Source: Pteria penguin
Taxonomy: Eukaryota; Mollusca; Bivalvia; Pterioida; Pteriidae
Direction of reading: 5' to 3'
Assembly: GCA_035048485.1 (NCBI GenBank)
Contig: CM068586.1
Coordinates: forward strand, 33,792,563 to 33,856,562
Length of the DNA: 64,000 nt
The notes below the pieces were generated by a model. The model had not been told where the DNA came from. It did not search any database and saw only the letters and a list, made by a program, of their open reading frames with translations. Below are positions 48,262 to 60,950 of the stretch, piece by piece (positions within the stretch are counted from its first letter, which is position 1; each line of letters starts with the position of its first letter). Made by a program: the position numbers and the translations under genes.

Positions 48262-48439
48262 ATTCGTGACTTTGACAGGACAGGTCTATCACTGAATATG
48301 CATGATTCATGTGAAGGTGTTCATTTCAATGTAGCAGTCTATAATTTATTTTTATTACAATATACGGTAGACTACTGCATTGAAATGAACACCTTCATAT
48401 ATGTCATGCATAATTAAGTCGATGATAAAAGACACGAAT
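48262..48439. repeat. long imperfect palindrome (hairpin) of about 178 bp
   Basis: The inner arms are 48298-48341 and 48368-48411, with GAAGGTGTTCATTTCAATG on the left and CATTGAAATGAACACCTTC on the right as perfect inverse matches, separated by a 26-base A/T loop. Pairing continues outwards with gaps to ATTCGTGACTTT on the left and AAAGACACGAAT on the right. Confidence 0.9.
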
Positions 48440-48897
48440 CGCTTTCTTTTTAGAAAAGAATTATCTGTATTCTTAATGCAGTTTTAATATCCCATATTTA
48501 TGATAGAGCGCAATACATTAAGCCGCGTCTAACTGTGCTTTTTTATTGGGAAAATGGGGAAATCTTGTTTTAAATGAGGTATCCTTTGAAACTCCATGGT
48601 TAAAGATATAAATAGACATAATTATAAAACATCTAAATCGTACGTGCGGTACAAAGTACAAGGTTGCTCTAGTTGTAGAGACAAATGCATCGAAATTATT
48701 AACATCACAACCCGTCTACGTGATCATACAAAGAAATTATCAAATTAAGTAATTACTACGTCATGCTAGCTTTGATTTCACAGTTCATTATTACTTCAAT
48801 CATAATTAATATTTGAATGAGCACTGTCCTAAAATAATGTGAGATAATGGAAATATTACATTATCGTTTTTTACTTTATAAAAATAGCTAACATAAG

Positions 48898-49357
48898 CAG
48901 GGGCGTAGCTAGAAATATTCAATGTGCACGCAAAGAAAGCTTCTCACGAGGCGCGCGCAGCTCTGAGAGGGGGATGGGATCACCCTCTATTGCAAGTGGG
49001 AGTTCGAGAGTCTCCTCCGAGAAAATTTTGTAAAATTCAATGCAAAGTCGTGCTTTCTGGACTACATCTTCATAACATTGAAACTATTTTTGTCATAAGA
49101 AATGACGTTCAATATTGAAGAATATAATTCGAACATAATAAAAGCTGAACTTGAATCTACATCTTAACATTAAAGTCCTTATGATTTTGAGAAAGTTGAA
49201 GATTAATGTTTTCACAAATTGATTAGACACTTACGAGTTGTAATATGATATGGATGTCTTTTAGTCATATTTGAATTTTTTTTTTTTTTTTTTTTTTTTT
49301 TTGGTCCCCGTGATGTGCACGCCATGGCGTGCTGGCGTATACGCAACTACGCCCCTG
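48898..49357. mobile_element. hAT-like miniature element, 460 bp, with 5-bp target duplication
   Basis: The left end CAGGGGCGTAGCTAG is the inverse of the right end CAACTACGCCCCTG. ATAAG flanks directly on both sides (48893-48897 and 49358-49362). The interior has a G-rich segment near 48970 also seen in FAM8A1 intron 1, and a T-run of about 25 near 49277-49302. No transposase, so it is non-autonomous. Confidence 0.87.
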
Positions 49358-49362
49358 ATAAG

Positions 49363-50769
49363 ACTGACTTAAATGGAATCGAATACGAATTTCATTACAT
49401 ACGGATGTCATCTCCTTCGGAAGCTCATTTAGTCGTAAGATGTATCTCACAAACTTTCGTTCTAAACTAACATTTCTGTACCTAGGTTTAAGACGAGAGC
49501 AGACAGTACGTGATTTTACCCCGTCTGTATTTTATACTTAAGAAAGTGTATGCACTTAATTAAGTATTATGTCACCAAACTTAAAGTTTGATTTATTACT
49601 CAGTCACGTCGATAGCACTGCATTAACGTGTATGCATTGCAAATATAACTCTCTCATGTTTTTCGCCATAAAGAAATAAAGGAATGGAATAAACCAGATC
49701 CTTATTCTGCATAATCGGATGACAAGCAAAATTTTGTCACATAGTAGGAGCGAAGAAGGTACTTAGCTAAATCACAACACCTCTTCACTACAAGATATAG
49801 GATCATAAGGACCGAACCCGATAAACACCGAATATGGAAGCACATGTCATCCAATGGTGATGAGGTCTTTCACAAGAGTAGCATCTCCTAGTGACTAGCT
49901 ATTCCTATCATTATATACTGCGAGATGAAATGCGTATGTATACGCGGACTGTATGAAATCAAACGAAAATTATCAAATGCCATAGCTGAATTTGAAAGTA
50001 TACGTCAATCTTGGTCGGTAATGTGATAAATATAATTAATAAATATAATGGAATGCATGCCTTATATGTGTAACTCAAAATCACAGTATTTATTTTATAC
50101 TCAAATTAATGCACAATACAAAAATAATTGACGCAATATCAAGAAATAGCACATAATGCATTGTTAAGTATCTTATTTTAATGACATATCTATCTAAATG
50201 TAAATTGTAATCTATTTTGAATATTTCTTGCAATGGTTTGATTACTGTATTTTTAGCCTTATTCATTGATTAATTAATAATTTATTAACTTATCTATCTA
50301 ATCATTTAATAATTTATTCTATTCTATTTTATTTACTACTAGTATTTGACGCACATACATGACTGTATACAGAGCTATCCACATTTATTTTTATGATAGA
50401 CGTAATATTCACATCATTATACCATTCCATTTGATGACACACACAGACGGCATTATACCTCCACGTGATAGACATGTGATCACCACGAAGACCTATTAAG
50501 TAGATTGCATCATTAACAGGGAGTTGAAAATACCATGATATGGAACTTTAATTTACTTATTCAAGTGCCAAACATAGAATAAACCACGATTAAGATAAAT
50601 AGAATTTATCATATAAATGTTTATTTTGTATCTTAAATATACAAGTCTCTTTGAATGTTTCATTCTCAGATCGGAAAGCAGAATAAAGATTCAACCCAGC
50701 ACATACTTTAAGAAAATTAACTTGTTACCGGGTCTCCCAGCAATGTTAGTTAGGTATCTGTTTCATGCC
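49363..50769. other. intergenic, nothing recognised
   Basis: AT-rich, with ATTTATT-type runs near 50265-50340. No gene or repeat is supported. Confidence 0.45.
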
Positions 50770-50780
50770 AAATCACTCCT

Positions 50781-50932
50781 TGGGGCAGGTTTGGTGTAGT
50801 GGTTAAGTGCTTGTCTTGCGTCGCCGAAGATTTGGGGTCGATTCCCGGATTGCACCACTATGATCAAGAGGTTGCTTATTTTCTGGTTCCATATAACTGG
50901 GCAGTTGTTGAGAGTAACGTAAAACACTAATT
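50781..50932 (+). mobile_element. tRNA-derived SINE, second family, intact with target duplication
   Basis: The tRNA-like head has A-box TGGTGTAGTGGTTAAG (about 50792) and B-box GGGTCGATTCCC (about 50835). The short body has TTCTGGTTCCATATAACTGG and ends GTAACGTAAAACACTAATT. It is flanked by 11-bp direct repeats AAATCACTCCT at 50770-50780 and 50933-50943. It lacks the TCTTTCGG..CCGAGG core of the other SINEs but shares the terminal ACGTAAAAC phrase. Confidence 0.88.
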
Positions 50933-50943
50933 AAATCACTCCT

Positions 50944-53764
50944 CGACATATGTGCCGAGTTCATGTGACAATCTACCGACGTGCACTTAAAAATCAGAGC
51001 AGGTGAAATTTTTACTCTTCATTTGTAAATTATGACACCAAGTTATGGCGGGTTAAAATGATATTGTTCACTATATCTCGTGAGAAAAGAAAAAAAGGTC
51101 AAACATTAGGCATTATGATGGGAAAAATATCATTAAAACTTTCTTTCTAATTAATTCTATCATTTATTATTCATTACAATATGAATATCGTAAGTAAAAT
51201 AATTGTTATTTTCACCCCTGTGTTTAAAATTTTGCATTTCAATTCTGTCATACAACGAGCTTCTGTTCTCCTGTTGATAGGAATTGATATAAAATAAGGG
51301 CGTAGAACAATGATTTGTTATCAAACTCCTCTCCCACCGTAATAAAGCCTTATATGTCCACCAGGTAAGCTCGCACATCCGACCTTGATGGGTGCAATGA
51401 CGCGCGGATACATTAAGCAATGCCGTGTGTTTTCTAATTCCACCCGCAATTACAATGCTGTATTGTCATTTCATTTTTATGCTCGATCAAATTGAAAACA
51501 AGCATTTATTTCAATATGATGGTGAGCAATAAACAAAATAACTATTTTCCTGTTTGTTATTTCTTAACATCGCCTCTTTTTGATGGCATGAACTGTAAAC
51601 GAACCCCAACTGGTGCCTATTTTCACAGAATTTTATTGAATATCGTACGGTATGTTTTTAATTGCCCGTCAGTTTATATTGTTTGATCTTCTCATAATTC
51701 ATAACGCTGTATCAGATATCACATTTTGATCGATTTATGAACGAGATTAGATCTGACTAATTAATGCCGATTTAATGAATTATAAGTCATGTGATAAACA
51801 TTGGGTGTGCATGTCATTCTATATCATGTTATGCATCTACTTGTTGTTTTACGTCACTGACAGGTGTGCATGTTGCGAATTTTGATCTGTAGTTGACCAC
51901 CCTTGTTACGAATGACTAGAATACTTCATTTACATATGTAATGTTGTTATTCATTAAACTTAAAAAGAATGCTATGGATGTTTGGGTTTTTTTAAACGAT
52001 GATCAAAGAGCTTCTCCCAAATAGCGAATGTTTTTATTTGCTGCTGGTATTCTAATACATTTGCTTGAAATTCGATTTTCTTTAAATCTACTTTTATTCG
52101 GAAGATATGTCCAAAAAATCTACACATTTTTCCATTATTCTTTTTTGCTTTCACGTAAATGAAACCTTGGCCAGTGCTTTGCAATTAATTCTAAATGTAT
52201 GGTTTCCAAAACATCGTTAATTGTATTTGTGTGTTAAACTACTTTTCTAAAACTGAAAACAATTATGAAACTCTACTGAATCGTGAGTTTGTTACAATGC
52301 ATTTATGAGGCAGTCTCTTTTAAGATATAAAGACTTAGTGCATATGTTCTACCTTCAATTATTCCTTTTTTGTTACTTACTTAAAGACAGCAAATTTAAA
52401 TCACACAAAAATTACTTGTCATTATGATAAAAGACTAATGGTTCTTTTTTAAGGTCACTGGGTAATATACAGACCTATCAGTCGGTTGAGCAGCGAGACA
52501 AAGCTCTCCGATTGGACGAAGGATGTGCATAGTAATTCTACATACGAAGTTTCATTTGAATATGTGCAATAGATAAACGGGACACGTCAAGGCATGACCT
52601 CTGACAGATATTGGAAAATGTCCATTTTATTATCACATGTCTCAAGAATTTTTTTTCACAGTTGAAGTCGCCAACCTTGGAGCGACATGCAGAACAATTC
52701 AACATCGTGTTATCATGCATAAAACACAAGGACATCCCAAGGTGATCGTCATCCAAAGATAATAAAACACAACGAGATGACAATCTAACCCTATAAAGCT
52801 ATATCGACTTGATTTTAAATTGGTATTGATGAGCGTCCTTGATTAGCTGCCGTAGTGACCTTGGCACAAACAGTAGGGTGCTGAATTTTCTATTTATGAC
52901 AGCAGAGGCATTTGATATCCAGTCGATGTATGATCAGCATACAGTCTGGAGATGGAACATCCTTCACAGATGAGAGAGTAAAGGAAAGTGAAATTAAGGA
53001 GATGTGATTGGAACATTTACACAAAAATATATAAACGACATCATTTTGGTCTGATATAGCATACGCTTGTATATATTAAATGTTTTATTAGACCAAAACG
53101 ATGTAGGTAATTTATTTTTGAATATGTAATTAAATTTTGAAAGAGGATTGCTACGTTGAATCTCAGGAAAAGTGAACTATTGTATCTCATCAGAGTTTAA
53201 GTTAATAATACATGTACAACTTTTAATACAATACGTTTATGTATTTCCTTTACGAGGAGGGAGTAAGATTTGAAAGAGGATCTCGTCTATTAATCTTCAG
53301 AAAAGAATCGTTTTGAATCTCATCATAGGTTCAACGATTAAAACAACCTGATAATGTATTTCTTATATAAGGGGTAGAAATATAAATGTAATTAGAACTT
53401 ATGAAGAAGGTCTTTGGATCATTGAGATTTGTGGACCATGGAATTCGCCAATCTTCTCTAATTGGATCTATTAGAATGAAATAATATGACGTACAACGCT
53501 TCTCATAAACATTTTTTCTTGCACCACTGCAGTGGTTTGACCTTGAAATTTTGTATAACCCCATAGATCCAGGTGCGCTCGTTCTTTGCCTTTGGCGATT
53601 AATCTAGGTCAGTTTAGTAATTTGTTTGCTCTTCATATATCGATGCTTTTGGCATTGAGCATCGTTGACGAAGCATTGGTGGTCTAAACGCTCATATAGG
53701 GAAGCAAATTAATATATGTATATTTCCCTATATTTATAGTATTTGACAAGTATCTATATTCAAA
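50944..53764. other. intergenic, nothing recognised
   Basis: AT-rich, short ORFs only. Around 53260-53330 phrases such as TTGAAAGAGGAT recur from about 53140, suggesting an old duplication with no clear limits. Confidence 0.45.
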
Positions 53765-54779
53765 GCAATCTTATTAAAACCGTACATGTATCTTAATTCC
53801 GCTTCTCTATTTGTCCCATTGCGGATAAAGATCTGGCGAAACCCCGTAAGCGGTCATGTTCTGGTGAACTCTGATGACGTTTCAGTCACCGAAACCATTA
53901 TTTCCCATAGCCAATCAATGACTAGGCTAGGCACGTGATAGTGACGCACTATGTTATAAACACTGTTCAAAAACTACTTTGTGGGTCACGCACGATGGTG
54001 ATCTTAATTTCATATTGAGATCATCAAAAAGACTATAGGTCTTGTATTTGGCCCCTCTACAGCCATATGCAGAATTTTACTTGAACGTTGCACACTGACT
54101 AACAGGGCGGTGGGGACTATATGACGGGCCTTGTCCAAACCTCTTTCAGAGGAGACATGGTCCTGAACCTCGTCCCCTCTCACTGTTAGTCGGGACTCCT
54201 ACAGATCTAGGGTCTTAGCTCGCTTTCAGACTGGCAGAGCACGGTTTATCATGTTGATGTCGCATATATTTTTATACCATTATGTGTTTTACAATACCTT
54301 GCGTGTTTATATTTCTATGACCTCTCAATGTGCGATACCTGTTGACCCTTGTTCTTTACATGGAGGATTATTTATAAATTTTTAAATGTACGTCCTTTGA
54401 TTGTTCTGTTGTTACGGTGAGTGGGAAGGTGGGCCCGTAAACCGGTTAACCACACCATTTGTTTGGTTTTTGTCAAATTAAATGACCGTCCTAAGTAGGT
54501 ATCATAATTGCAATACAATCAAATATTTTTGTAATGTGTTATATGTTCTAGTATATTATTTATATTCGTGTATTGTATAGCTCCATGGTGACTTCTGCCA
54601 CATAACTGAGCCAGTAATTCCTCTTTTTTCTTTCATTCCTAGGAATTCCTAGCCGATCCACTGATTGGCTGGAAATAAAGTTCACCAAACCATGACGCGT
54701 GACGGGGTTTCGCCAGATCTTTATCCGCAATAGGACAAAAAGAGAAACGGAATAAAGATATGGTTTTAATCAGATTGCA
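53765..54779 (+). mobile_element. foldback/MITE-like element with long inverted repeats, copy 2, with nested insertion
   Basis: The left arm (53765 to about 53847) and right arm (about 54702-54779) are inverse copies: ATTCCGCTTCTCTATTTGTC and GCGGATAAAGATCTGGCGAA on the left against CGCCAGATCTTTATCCGC and GAGAAACGGAATAAAGATAT on the right. Left-side internal sequence (CCCATAGCCAATCAATGACT, CTACTTTGTGGGTCACGCA) matches copy 1 in FAM8A1 intron 2 in reverse. From about 54015 to 54640 there is extra sequence absent from copy 1, including the 187-bp dispersed repeat. Confidence 0.85.
54447..54633. repeat. 187-bp dispersed repeat, copy B
   Basis: Same length and about 90 percent identical by eye to 25301-25487. 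Its right end stops at CCTCTTTTTTCTTT, after which the foldback element resumes. Confidence 0.88.
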
Positions 54780-54944
54780 TTCATGAGGAATGTGAACTTT
54801 CTCAAGTACATATTCTACTCATGTCACACTAAGAATTGGTGCCATCAAGCCTAATATTTATCATTTGTATTTTGTTGGCACGGTTGCACACAACGTACCC
54901 TCAGAGACAATTTGGAATAAATAATAATATACCAATATTCTACT

Positions 54945-55000
54945 AGGGGGGGGGGGGTTCTTTTCTTTTTTTTTTTTTTATTTTTTTTTTTTTTTTGTGA
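54945..55000. repeat. G-run followed by T-rich tract
   Basis: About ten G, then a long T-rich tract with few interruptions. Confidence 0.9.
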
Positions 55001-55477
55001 CATTTTCTACTGATTTTCATTATTGTCTTAATTTCTAGCAGTCCATGAATGTCTTGATTTCCAGAAGTCCATATTGTGGGAATCACATTCACATAGGACT
55101 GGTTTTTTTCGTACTTTACTCGATTGTTTAAAAATGTGTATAATTCACATTCAAAAAGTCAAAATAGTATGTACATATGGATATTAACGCTAAATTTGCA
55201 ACGCACAAATGACTCTTGAATAAATATTCTTATAAAGCTGTTTGAGCAAGATTAAAACATTCTATCAATATATTTTTAGATTTTGTAACATTGAAATTAG
55301 GATCAAACTTTTTCTACCAAGATACTGAAATGCATGAATTGATTTCATTATTGTCTTCTCGATTCGAAAAATTGAAATTTTAAAATCTCACTTCACCTTC
55401 ACCTTCAACAGCTTCTATACTTACAAAATTCAAAAGAAAACGCGTATATAATTAAAAACCAATATCAATGTGAGGTG

Positions 55478-56075
55478 AGACCAAGTGCCTGGGAAGAGTA
55501 AGCGTCTTCTGTCTAAGGTGAAACCAGGTGTCCGGAGGAGTAAGCGTCTCCTGTCAGAGGTGGCATTATGTGCCCGGGAGGAGTAAGCGTGTCCCGTCAG
55601 AGGTGGCATTATATGCCCGGGAGGAGTAAGATTCTCCAGTCAGAGGTGGCATCAGAGGCCCGGGAGGAGTAAGCGTCTTCTGTCAGAGGTGGCATCAGGT
55701 GCCCGAAAAAAGTAAGATTCTTTTGTCAGAAGTGGGAACAGGTGCCCCGTAGGAGTGAGCGTCTCCTGTCAGAGATGGCATCAGGTGCCCGGGAGGAGTA
55801 AGCGTCTCCTGTCAGAGGTGCATCAGGTGCCCTGGAGGAGTAAGCGTCTCCTGTCAGAGGTGGCATCATGTGCCCCGGAGGAGTAAGCGTCTCCTGTCAG
55901 AGGTGGCATTATGTGCCCGGGAGGAGTAAGCGTCTCCTGTCAGAGGTGGTATCAGGTGCCCGGGAGGAGTAAGCGTCTCCTGTCAGAAATGGCATCAGGT
56001 GCCCGGGAGGAGTAAGCGTCTCCTGTCAGAAATGGTATCAGGTGCCCGTGAGGAGTAAGATTCTCCTGCTTGGCT
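55478..56075 (+). repeat. 43-bp tandem array, 14 units
   Basis: The unit is GGTGCCCGGGAGGAGTAAGC, GTCTCCTGTCAGAGGTGGCA, TCA. Fourteen GAGTAAG-type cores can be counted, some changed to GTAAGATTCT. The last unit departs from consensus (CTCCTGCTTGGCTACACACA), probably the junction with the parent dispersed sequence. AGGAG and CTCCT within the unit can form a short hairpin. Confidence 0.93.
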
Positions 56076-57183
56076 ACACACATCCGCCATGAATTTCCAA
56101 ACACAGAGACGGATATAGACAAAACAGAATTCCTTAAGATATTTAAGCAGTGCTACAACCACACAAATTCAAAATTAAATTAAAAGCAAATAAACAAAAA
56201 AAAAATTAGAAAACTGAGCATTATATGTGAATATGTTCCTTAAAACTATAGAAGTATGGTAGATTCCATATTCCGTATACACAGATCGATGAAAAGCATA
56301 GTTCATAAAGTAATGTTTTCAGTGTCATGTTTTTGTGACTGTTATAGAAACATGCATACATATTTTATATGTCTGTGCATTTATTTCCAGAGTTCTTGGA
56401 AAACTTGAATAAGAAATCAGTGTATCATTCATTTCATGGCTTAAGAATAGCTCATTCTGTAATCTTCCAATAGATGAGAGAGGGGTGTAAATTGTTTCTC
56501 CGAAATATAATAAAATTAGAACCAATTACTAATGCGCGAACGTGGAAAATACGCGATTGATATTAGAGCATGAATTTAAAAAAAGGGGGAAAAACATAAA
56601 AAAAACCCCTCCCCTCCCCAAATTAAACATAACAAAAATTTATCTATGAAAACATACACGATGCCAAGCGCGATATTGAGGGAATGTAAAGAGTCACGCT
56701 GCGTATATTGATTTTGTGAAAGCTCATGATAAATGAAAAGGAAGACAGAGGATTACGTGAATGACTCCTCTAACAATACTTAACATGCTCCATTACTCCT
56801 ACAGTGTGGAACATAATAGAGAGACATTCCTTTGTATCAGCATCGCCAGAGTTCTAACCCTAATCCAGGGTCACCTTGTGTTGATACGAAGGTCGTACAA
56901 AATACAAACACAATACATCGATTATATATCACATATTGATTGAGTAGAAGAACATGGTCTATATCATATTTCAAGTTTGAGGAACTAAATAACATGATAA
57001 TGCTTGATGAGATTAAGATTCCATTTGTGCCAGGTTGTGCGCTGCGATATGTATTTAGCATTCGATTCTCTCTCTTACTTAAAATGTGTTTAAAAATCCC
57101 ATTGTCATTTACGCATTGGAGATAGCAAAACTACCGTCTTCAGTATGCATTCATTGACTTCTCTAAAACAATCAGTTTAGCTC
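56076..57183. other. intergenic, nothing recognised
   Basis: AT-rich, with A- and C-runs near 56575-56625. No gene is supported. Confidence 0.45.
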
Positions 57184-57193
57184 TTTCTTGTCC

Positions 57194-57449
57194 TAAATTG
57201 GTGTAGCTCAGTGGATAATGTGTATGAATAGTTACCGATAGGTCTCAGGTTGGACTCTTGCCTTGCGTGCATCCGTGTCTTGTCATTACTCGAGGTTTCC
57301 CGCGGCACGTAAAGATCCCTCAATTTTTCGGATAGGTCTGTTGCAAAGGTATGAAATTCTATGCAATGCATCAGGCAGATACCGTCGACATATGCGTGAA
57401 ATAATCATGGAGCGACGTTAAACAATACTCAATCAATCATCATATAATA
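57194..57449 (+). mobile_element. tRNA-derived SINE with core domain and target duplication
   Basis: The head has A-box GGTGTAGCTCAGTGGATAAT; the B-box CAGGTTGGACTCTTG is degenerate. The body has ACTCGAGGTTTCCCGCGGCA, GTAAAGATCCCTCAATTTTT, GTTGCAAAGGTATGAAATTC, CAGGCAGATACCGTCGACAT and GGAGCGACGTTAAACAATAC, with a CAATCAATCAT tail. It is flanked by TTTCTTGTCC at 57184-57193 and 57450-57459. Confidence 0.9.
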
Positions 57450-57459
57450 TTTCTTGTCC

Positions 57460-57800
57460 AAGACAGTGTCAATATCTTTAAGATGTTTTGATATATTTTA
57501 TAAGAACATGTACATATAATATAATTCTCGAAGTGAACTTCATAGTATGCTTTAATCTGAGTGATCGATAGCAAAGTAGATTAAGGCCTCTAGGGAAAAA
57601 TGTATAACTCAGATTCTCTAGAAAATCTCCAGAAATAGGAATAGACTTCCTTGCTCCACAGTCCTAGTGTGATGTATACGGGCTATATCTGTCAAAAATA
57701 CTCCAACCATACAGTACAAAAATCGAATTATTTGAAATCGGTATTTTTTTCTTCTTCTGTGCAATATTAATAGGAAAGGTAACCACATTTTGTGCGCTAT
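57460..57800. other. spacer between two SINEs, nothing recognised
   Basis: AT-rich; no features. Confidence 0.45.
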
Positions 57801-58070
57801 ATTGATTGATTATTGTTTTACGTCTCTCCACGATTATTTCACGTGTATGGTGACGGCATTTGCATGATGCATTGCATAGAAATTTCTACCTTTGCAACGA
57901 AATAAGCCGAAGTAGTGAAGGATCTTTTAGGTGATACGCCTACAGTGACACGGGACCTCGGTTTTTACTGTCCCATCCGAAAGACAGAACATTGCAGTGT
58001 CCACGTCGGGAATCAAACCCAGGACCTTTCGCTAAGAAGCCGAGCACCTCATCCACTTGGCCATTCCGGC
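57801..58070 (-). mobile_element. tRNA-derived SINE with core domain, minus orientation
   Basis: On the minus strand: head GCCGGAATGGCCAAGTGGAT, B-box GGGTTTGATTCCCGACG, core TCTTTCGGATGGGACAGTAA and AAACCGAGGTCCCGTGTCAC, then CAAAGGTAGAAATTTCTATG, GCCGTCACCATACACGTGAA, GGAGAGACGTAAAACAATAA and an ATCAATCAAT tail. Nearly complete. Confidence 0.9.
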
Positions 58071-58484
58071 TTTTTTTTTTCTGCTATGCGGACTAGATAT
58101 TATTAGTTATATAGTCACCACTAGGTAACCATCTAACGAATTGACACCACTTCAAGTCTCTAACATCTTGTCAAAAACTTCCTGTTGGGGGAACAGTTTT
58201 TTGACAAGATATGAGGTTAGGAAAGATCGCAAAGATCACACATATTACGCGTCAAAGTTAGAAGGCAACATTTCCCATTGACTAATATTGGGCTCCATAC
58301 ATAGTAATCATGTGACGTGTGACGTCCAATCAAAATTGTTGATTTCATGACAATTTTACTAAAGGCGATGTAAGTATTTATCCATACCTTGAGTAGCTTG
58401 CGAATTGTTTATACATTCATATTTTATGAGGAAATCATACATCTTGCATCATTCCATGACAACATAATCAAAAACATTAAAGCT
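58071..58484. other. intergenic, nothing recognised
   Basis: Begins with the T-run next to the SINE head. No gene is seen. Confidence 0.45.
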
Positions 58485-59385
58485 GCCAGTCTGTGGTTAT
58501 CGACTTTTCTTGATGCTCCTCGAAATGGCAATTCTTTTTATATGTAAAAGTGCAGGTAAAGCACCTTTGCAACTATGCGGTTATTGACACCTAGCTTAGT
58601 CCTTGATATAGAATTGGCGTAGCAATGATGGCATTGAATCTGTCAGAATGTGGTTAGTGGCACCTTAAGTGGGTCTCTGGAAACACTCTGGCATCTACCA
58701 GATTGTATATATTGCTCGGGTATTAGATAAAGCTATATAAAACAGAATAATAGCATCGTCAACGAGACCTATCTTCGGCCTTGACGTTGAACCTAGTAGA
58801 GTAAGGTAAAAAGCATTACATTATCCAATCTATGGTCGTCGACAGATATCTGCCTTACTGTGGTACTAGAACAGGGTTACGACATCGTCGAGGAGACCTA
58901 TCTTCGACCTTGATATTGAACTAGATAGAGTAGGGTAGAAAGCATTGCATTATCCAGTCTATGGTCGTCAACACCTGTCTATGCCTTACTATGAAACTAG
59001 AGTAGGATTAAGGCATCATCAATAAGGCCTATCATAGGCCTTGGTATTGAACTAGATAGAGTAGTGTGGAAGGCTTTGCATTTCCCAATCTGCGGTCTTC
59101 GACACCTATCCATGACTTAAAATGGAACTAGAGCAGGATTAAGGCATCATCACTGAGACCTATTGTCGGCCTTGGTATTGAACTAGGCATTACATTTCCA
59201 GTCTGCGGTCCTCACCATCTAACTATGTTTTACAATGGAACTAGAGCAGGATTGACCGCATTTCATCTCCCAGTCTACGGTCGTCGACATCTATCTTGGG
59301 GTTTTACATGGAACTAGAGTAGCAGTGACGACATTAAGTTAGTCAGTCTGCGGTCGTCGACACATATCTCAGCCTTTCCTACAAT
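58485..59385. repeat. about 130-bp degenerate tandem repeat
   Basis: Units begin GCATTACATTATCCAATCTA-like at 58813, 58942 and 59073 (spacing 129-131) and contain GGTCGTCGACA, ATGGAACTAGAG, AAGGCATCATC and CCTTGGTATTGAACTAG. Flanking units before 58800 and after 59160 are shorter or more diverged. Confidence 0.85.
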
Positions 59386-59954
59386 GACTTGTAGAAAATG
59401 TATACTAAAGTGATTGATGACAGTTTTATCTGAGACAGTTATCTCAAATGATGACGTTATTAAGATGGGAACATAATATTAAGTAAGCGAAATCTCATCA
59501 GATATTCTAATAAGCCTCTGTTGTTGAGGGAAATATTGGCAAAAAAATTATGATTTTCTCTCTTTATGAAAAAATGAAATTGAAATCATGTAATTGATTG
59601 ATTGCATCTAAATTGTCGGATATAACTTAATGTATATTTAATGGATTGAAACGATATCTTTTTACAATATCAAGATAAAGCTTTGATCAAACGTGAGTTT
59701 AAAACTCAGTCATTATCAAATTATGAAATTATCAAATTATCAGATTTTAAATCTTAATATATCTTAAAGAACTATATGTAAAATATATGGAAATTATTAT
59801 ATAAGTAGGTATAACCGATTTTTCTATAAAGCTTCATAAATACTTGATTTCTTAAACATCGAAGTGTGGCAGTTTGAATTAACGTACGCATGGCATGTCT
59901 TATTCCACAATGAGTGGTAATAGTAGGTGAGCAGTATGGGACGAACTCGTAAAT
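59386..59954. other. intergenic, nothing recognised
   Basis: AT-rich; no supported features. Confidence 0.45.
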
Positions 59955-60064
59955 TTTCCTGCCAAGCGCCACCAACCCACCCTTACTACCTACGTATCAA
60001 GCTGACAGCATCCCACCCTTACTTCCACGTATCAAGCTGACACCATCCCGCCCTTACTTCTCCC

Positions 60065-60285
60065 GGGTCCGGCGCCATAAACTGAGAATATACTTAAGTC
60101 AAAAATTTCATTTTAATTTATTCCATTATCAAACGTTCAAATAAATTTTAATGCAGAATGGTTTAATTCTATTTATCAGTAGAATAAAACTAAATAAAAT
60201 CCAAATCCCAGTTATTAATTCATTGATGAACAGAAGAATATGAATTTTTGACTTAAGTATATTCTCAGTTTTTGGCGCCGGACCC
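60065..60285. mobile_element. 221-bp inverted-repeat element inserted in the pyrimidine-rich array
   Basis: The left arm starts GGGTCCGGCGCC and runs through AAACTGAGAATATACTTAAG and TCAAAAATTTCAT. The right arm is its inverse with only two or three differences, about 45 bp each. The array resumes at GTCTAGCTG directly after it. No target duplication is evident. Confidence 0.88.
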
Positions 60286-60659
60286 AGTCTAGCTGTCAAC
60301 ATCCCATTCTAACTTCACCTGGTATACCTGCAATCATCCCATCCTTAATTCTCCTGGTCTAACTGTCAACATCTCACCCTAACATCTCCTGGTCTACCTG
60401 CTACCGGTACCATCCCATCCTTACTTCTGGCCTAACTGTCAACATCTCACCCTAACTTCTCCTGGTCTCCCTGCTACCAACCCAACCTAGCTTCTGGTCT
60501 CCCTGCTACCATCCCATCCCAGCCTCTGCTGGTCTACCTGCCACCACATATGGCAGAGTGGTGCTCAATTTATTCATGTATGCAAATTCTATGCGCATCA
60601 CGTGACTTGACGTCATGGCCTAAGTTGGTACTGCGAGAATGGGACTATTTCACAAACGC

Positions 60660-60950
60660 TTAGATGATCCAGATTTGTGATTTGTTATGAGGTATACTCC
60701 TCGGGATTTATCTTCAATTTCCTAGTAAAATCTTATTTTTAATCTTTTGTTTTACAATGATTATTATCTTAAATGAGAAAATAATCAAATATATATAATT
60801 TATGTATACTTCTTTATTGAATTCAAATGGATTTCAAAATATTTATAACAGTATTTGTAAAAAATTACTGAAAAATTGCATTATGACCTAGGATAAAACC
60901 AAAGCCATACCCCCTCGTGCATTCGGAATCTCTCCCGCCTTTACTCATAA
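60660..60950. repeat. dispersed repeat, copy B of a pair (with 43325-43615)
   Basis: See copy A: CCTCGGGATTTATCTTCAAT, AATCTTTTGTTTTACAATGA, GAATTCAAATGG and GTGCATTCGGAATCTCTCC are collinear with it. Confidence 0.7.
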
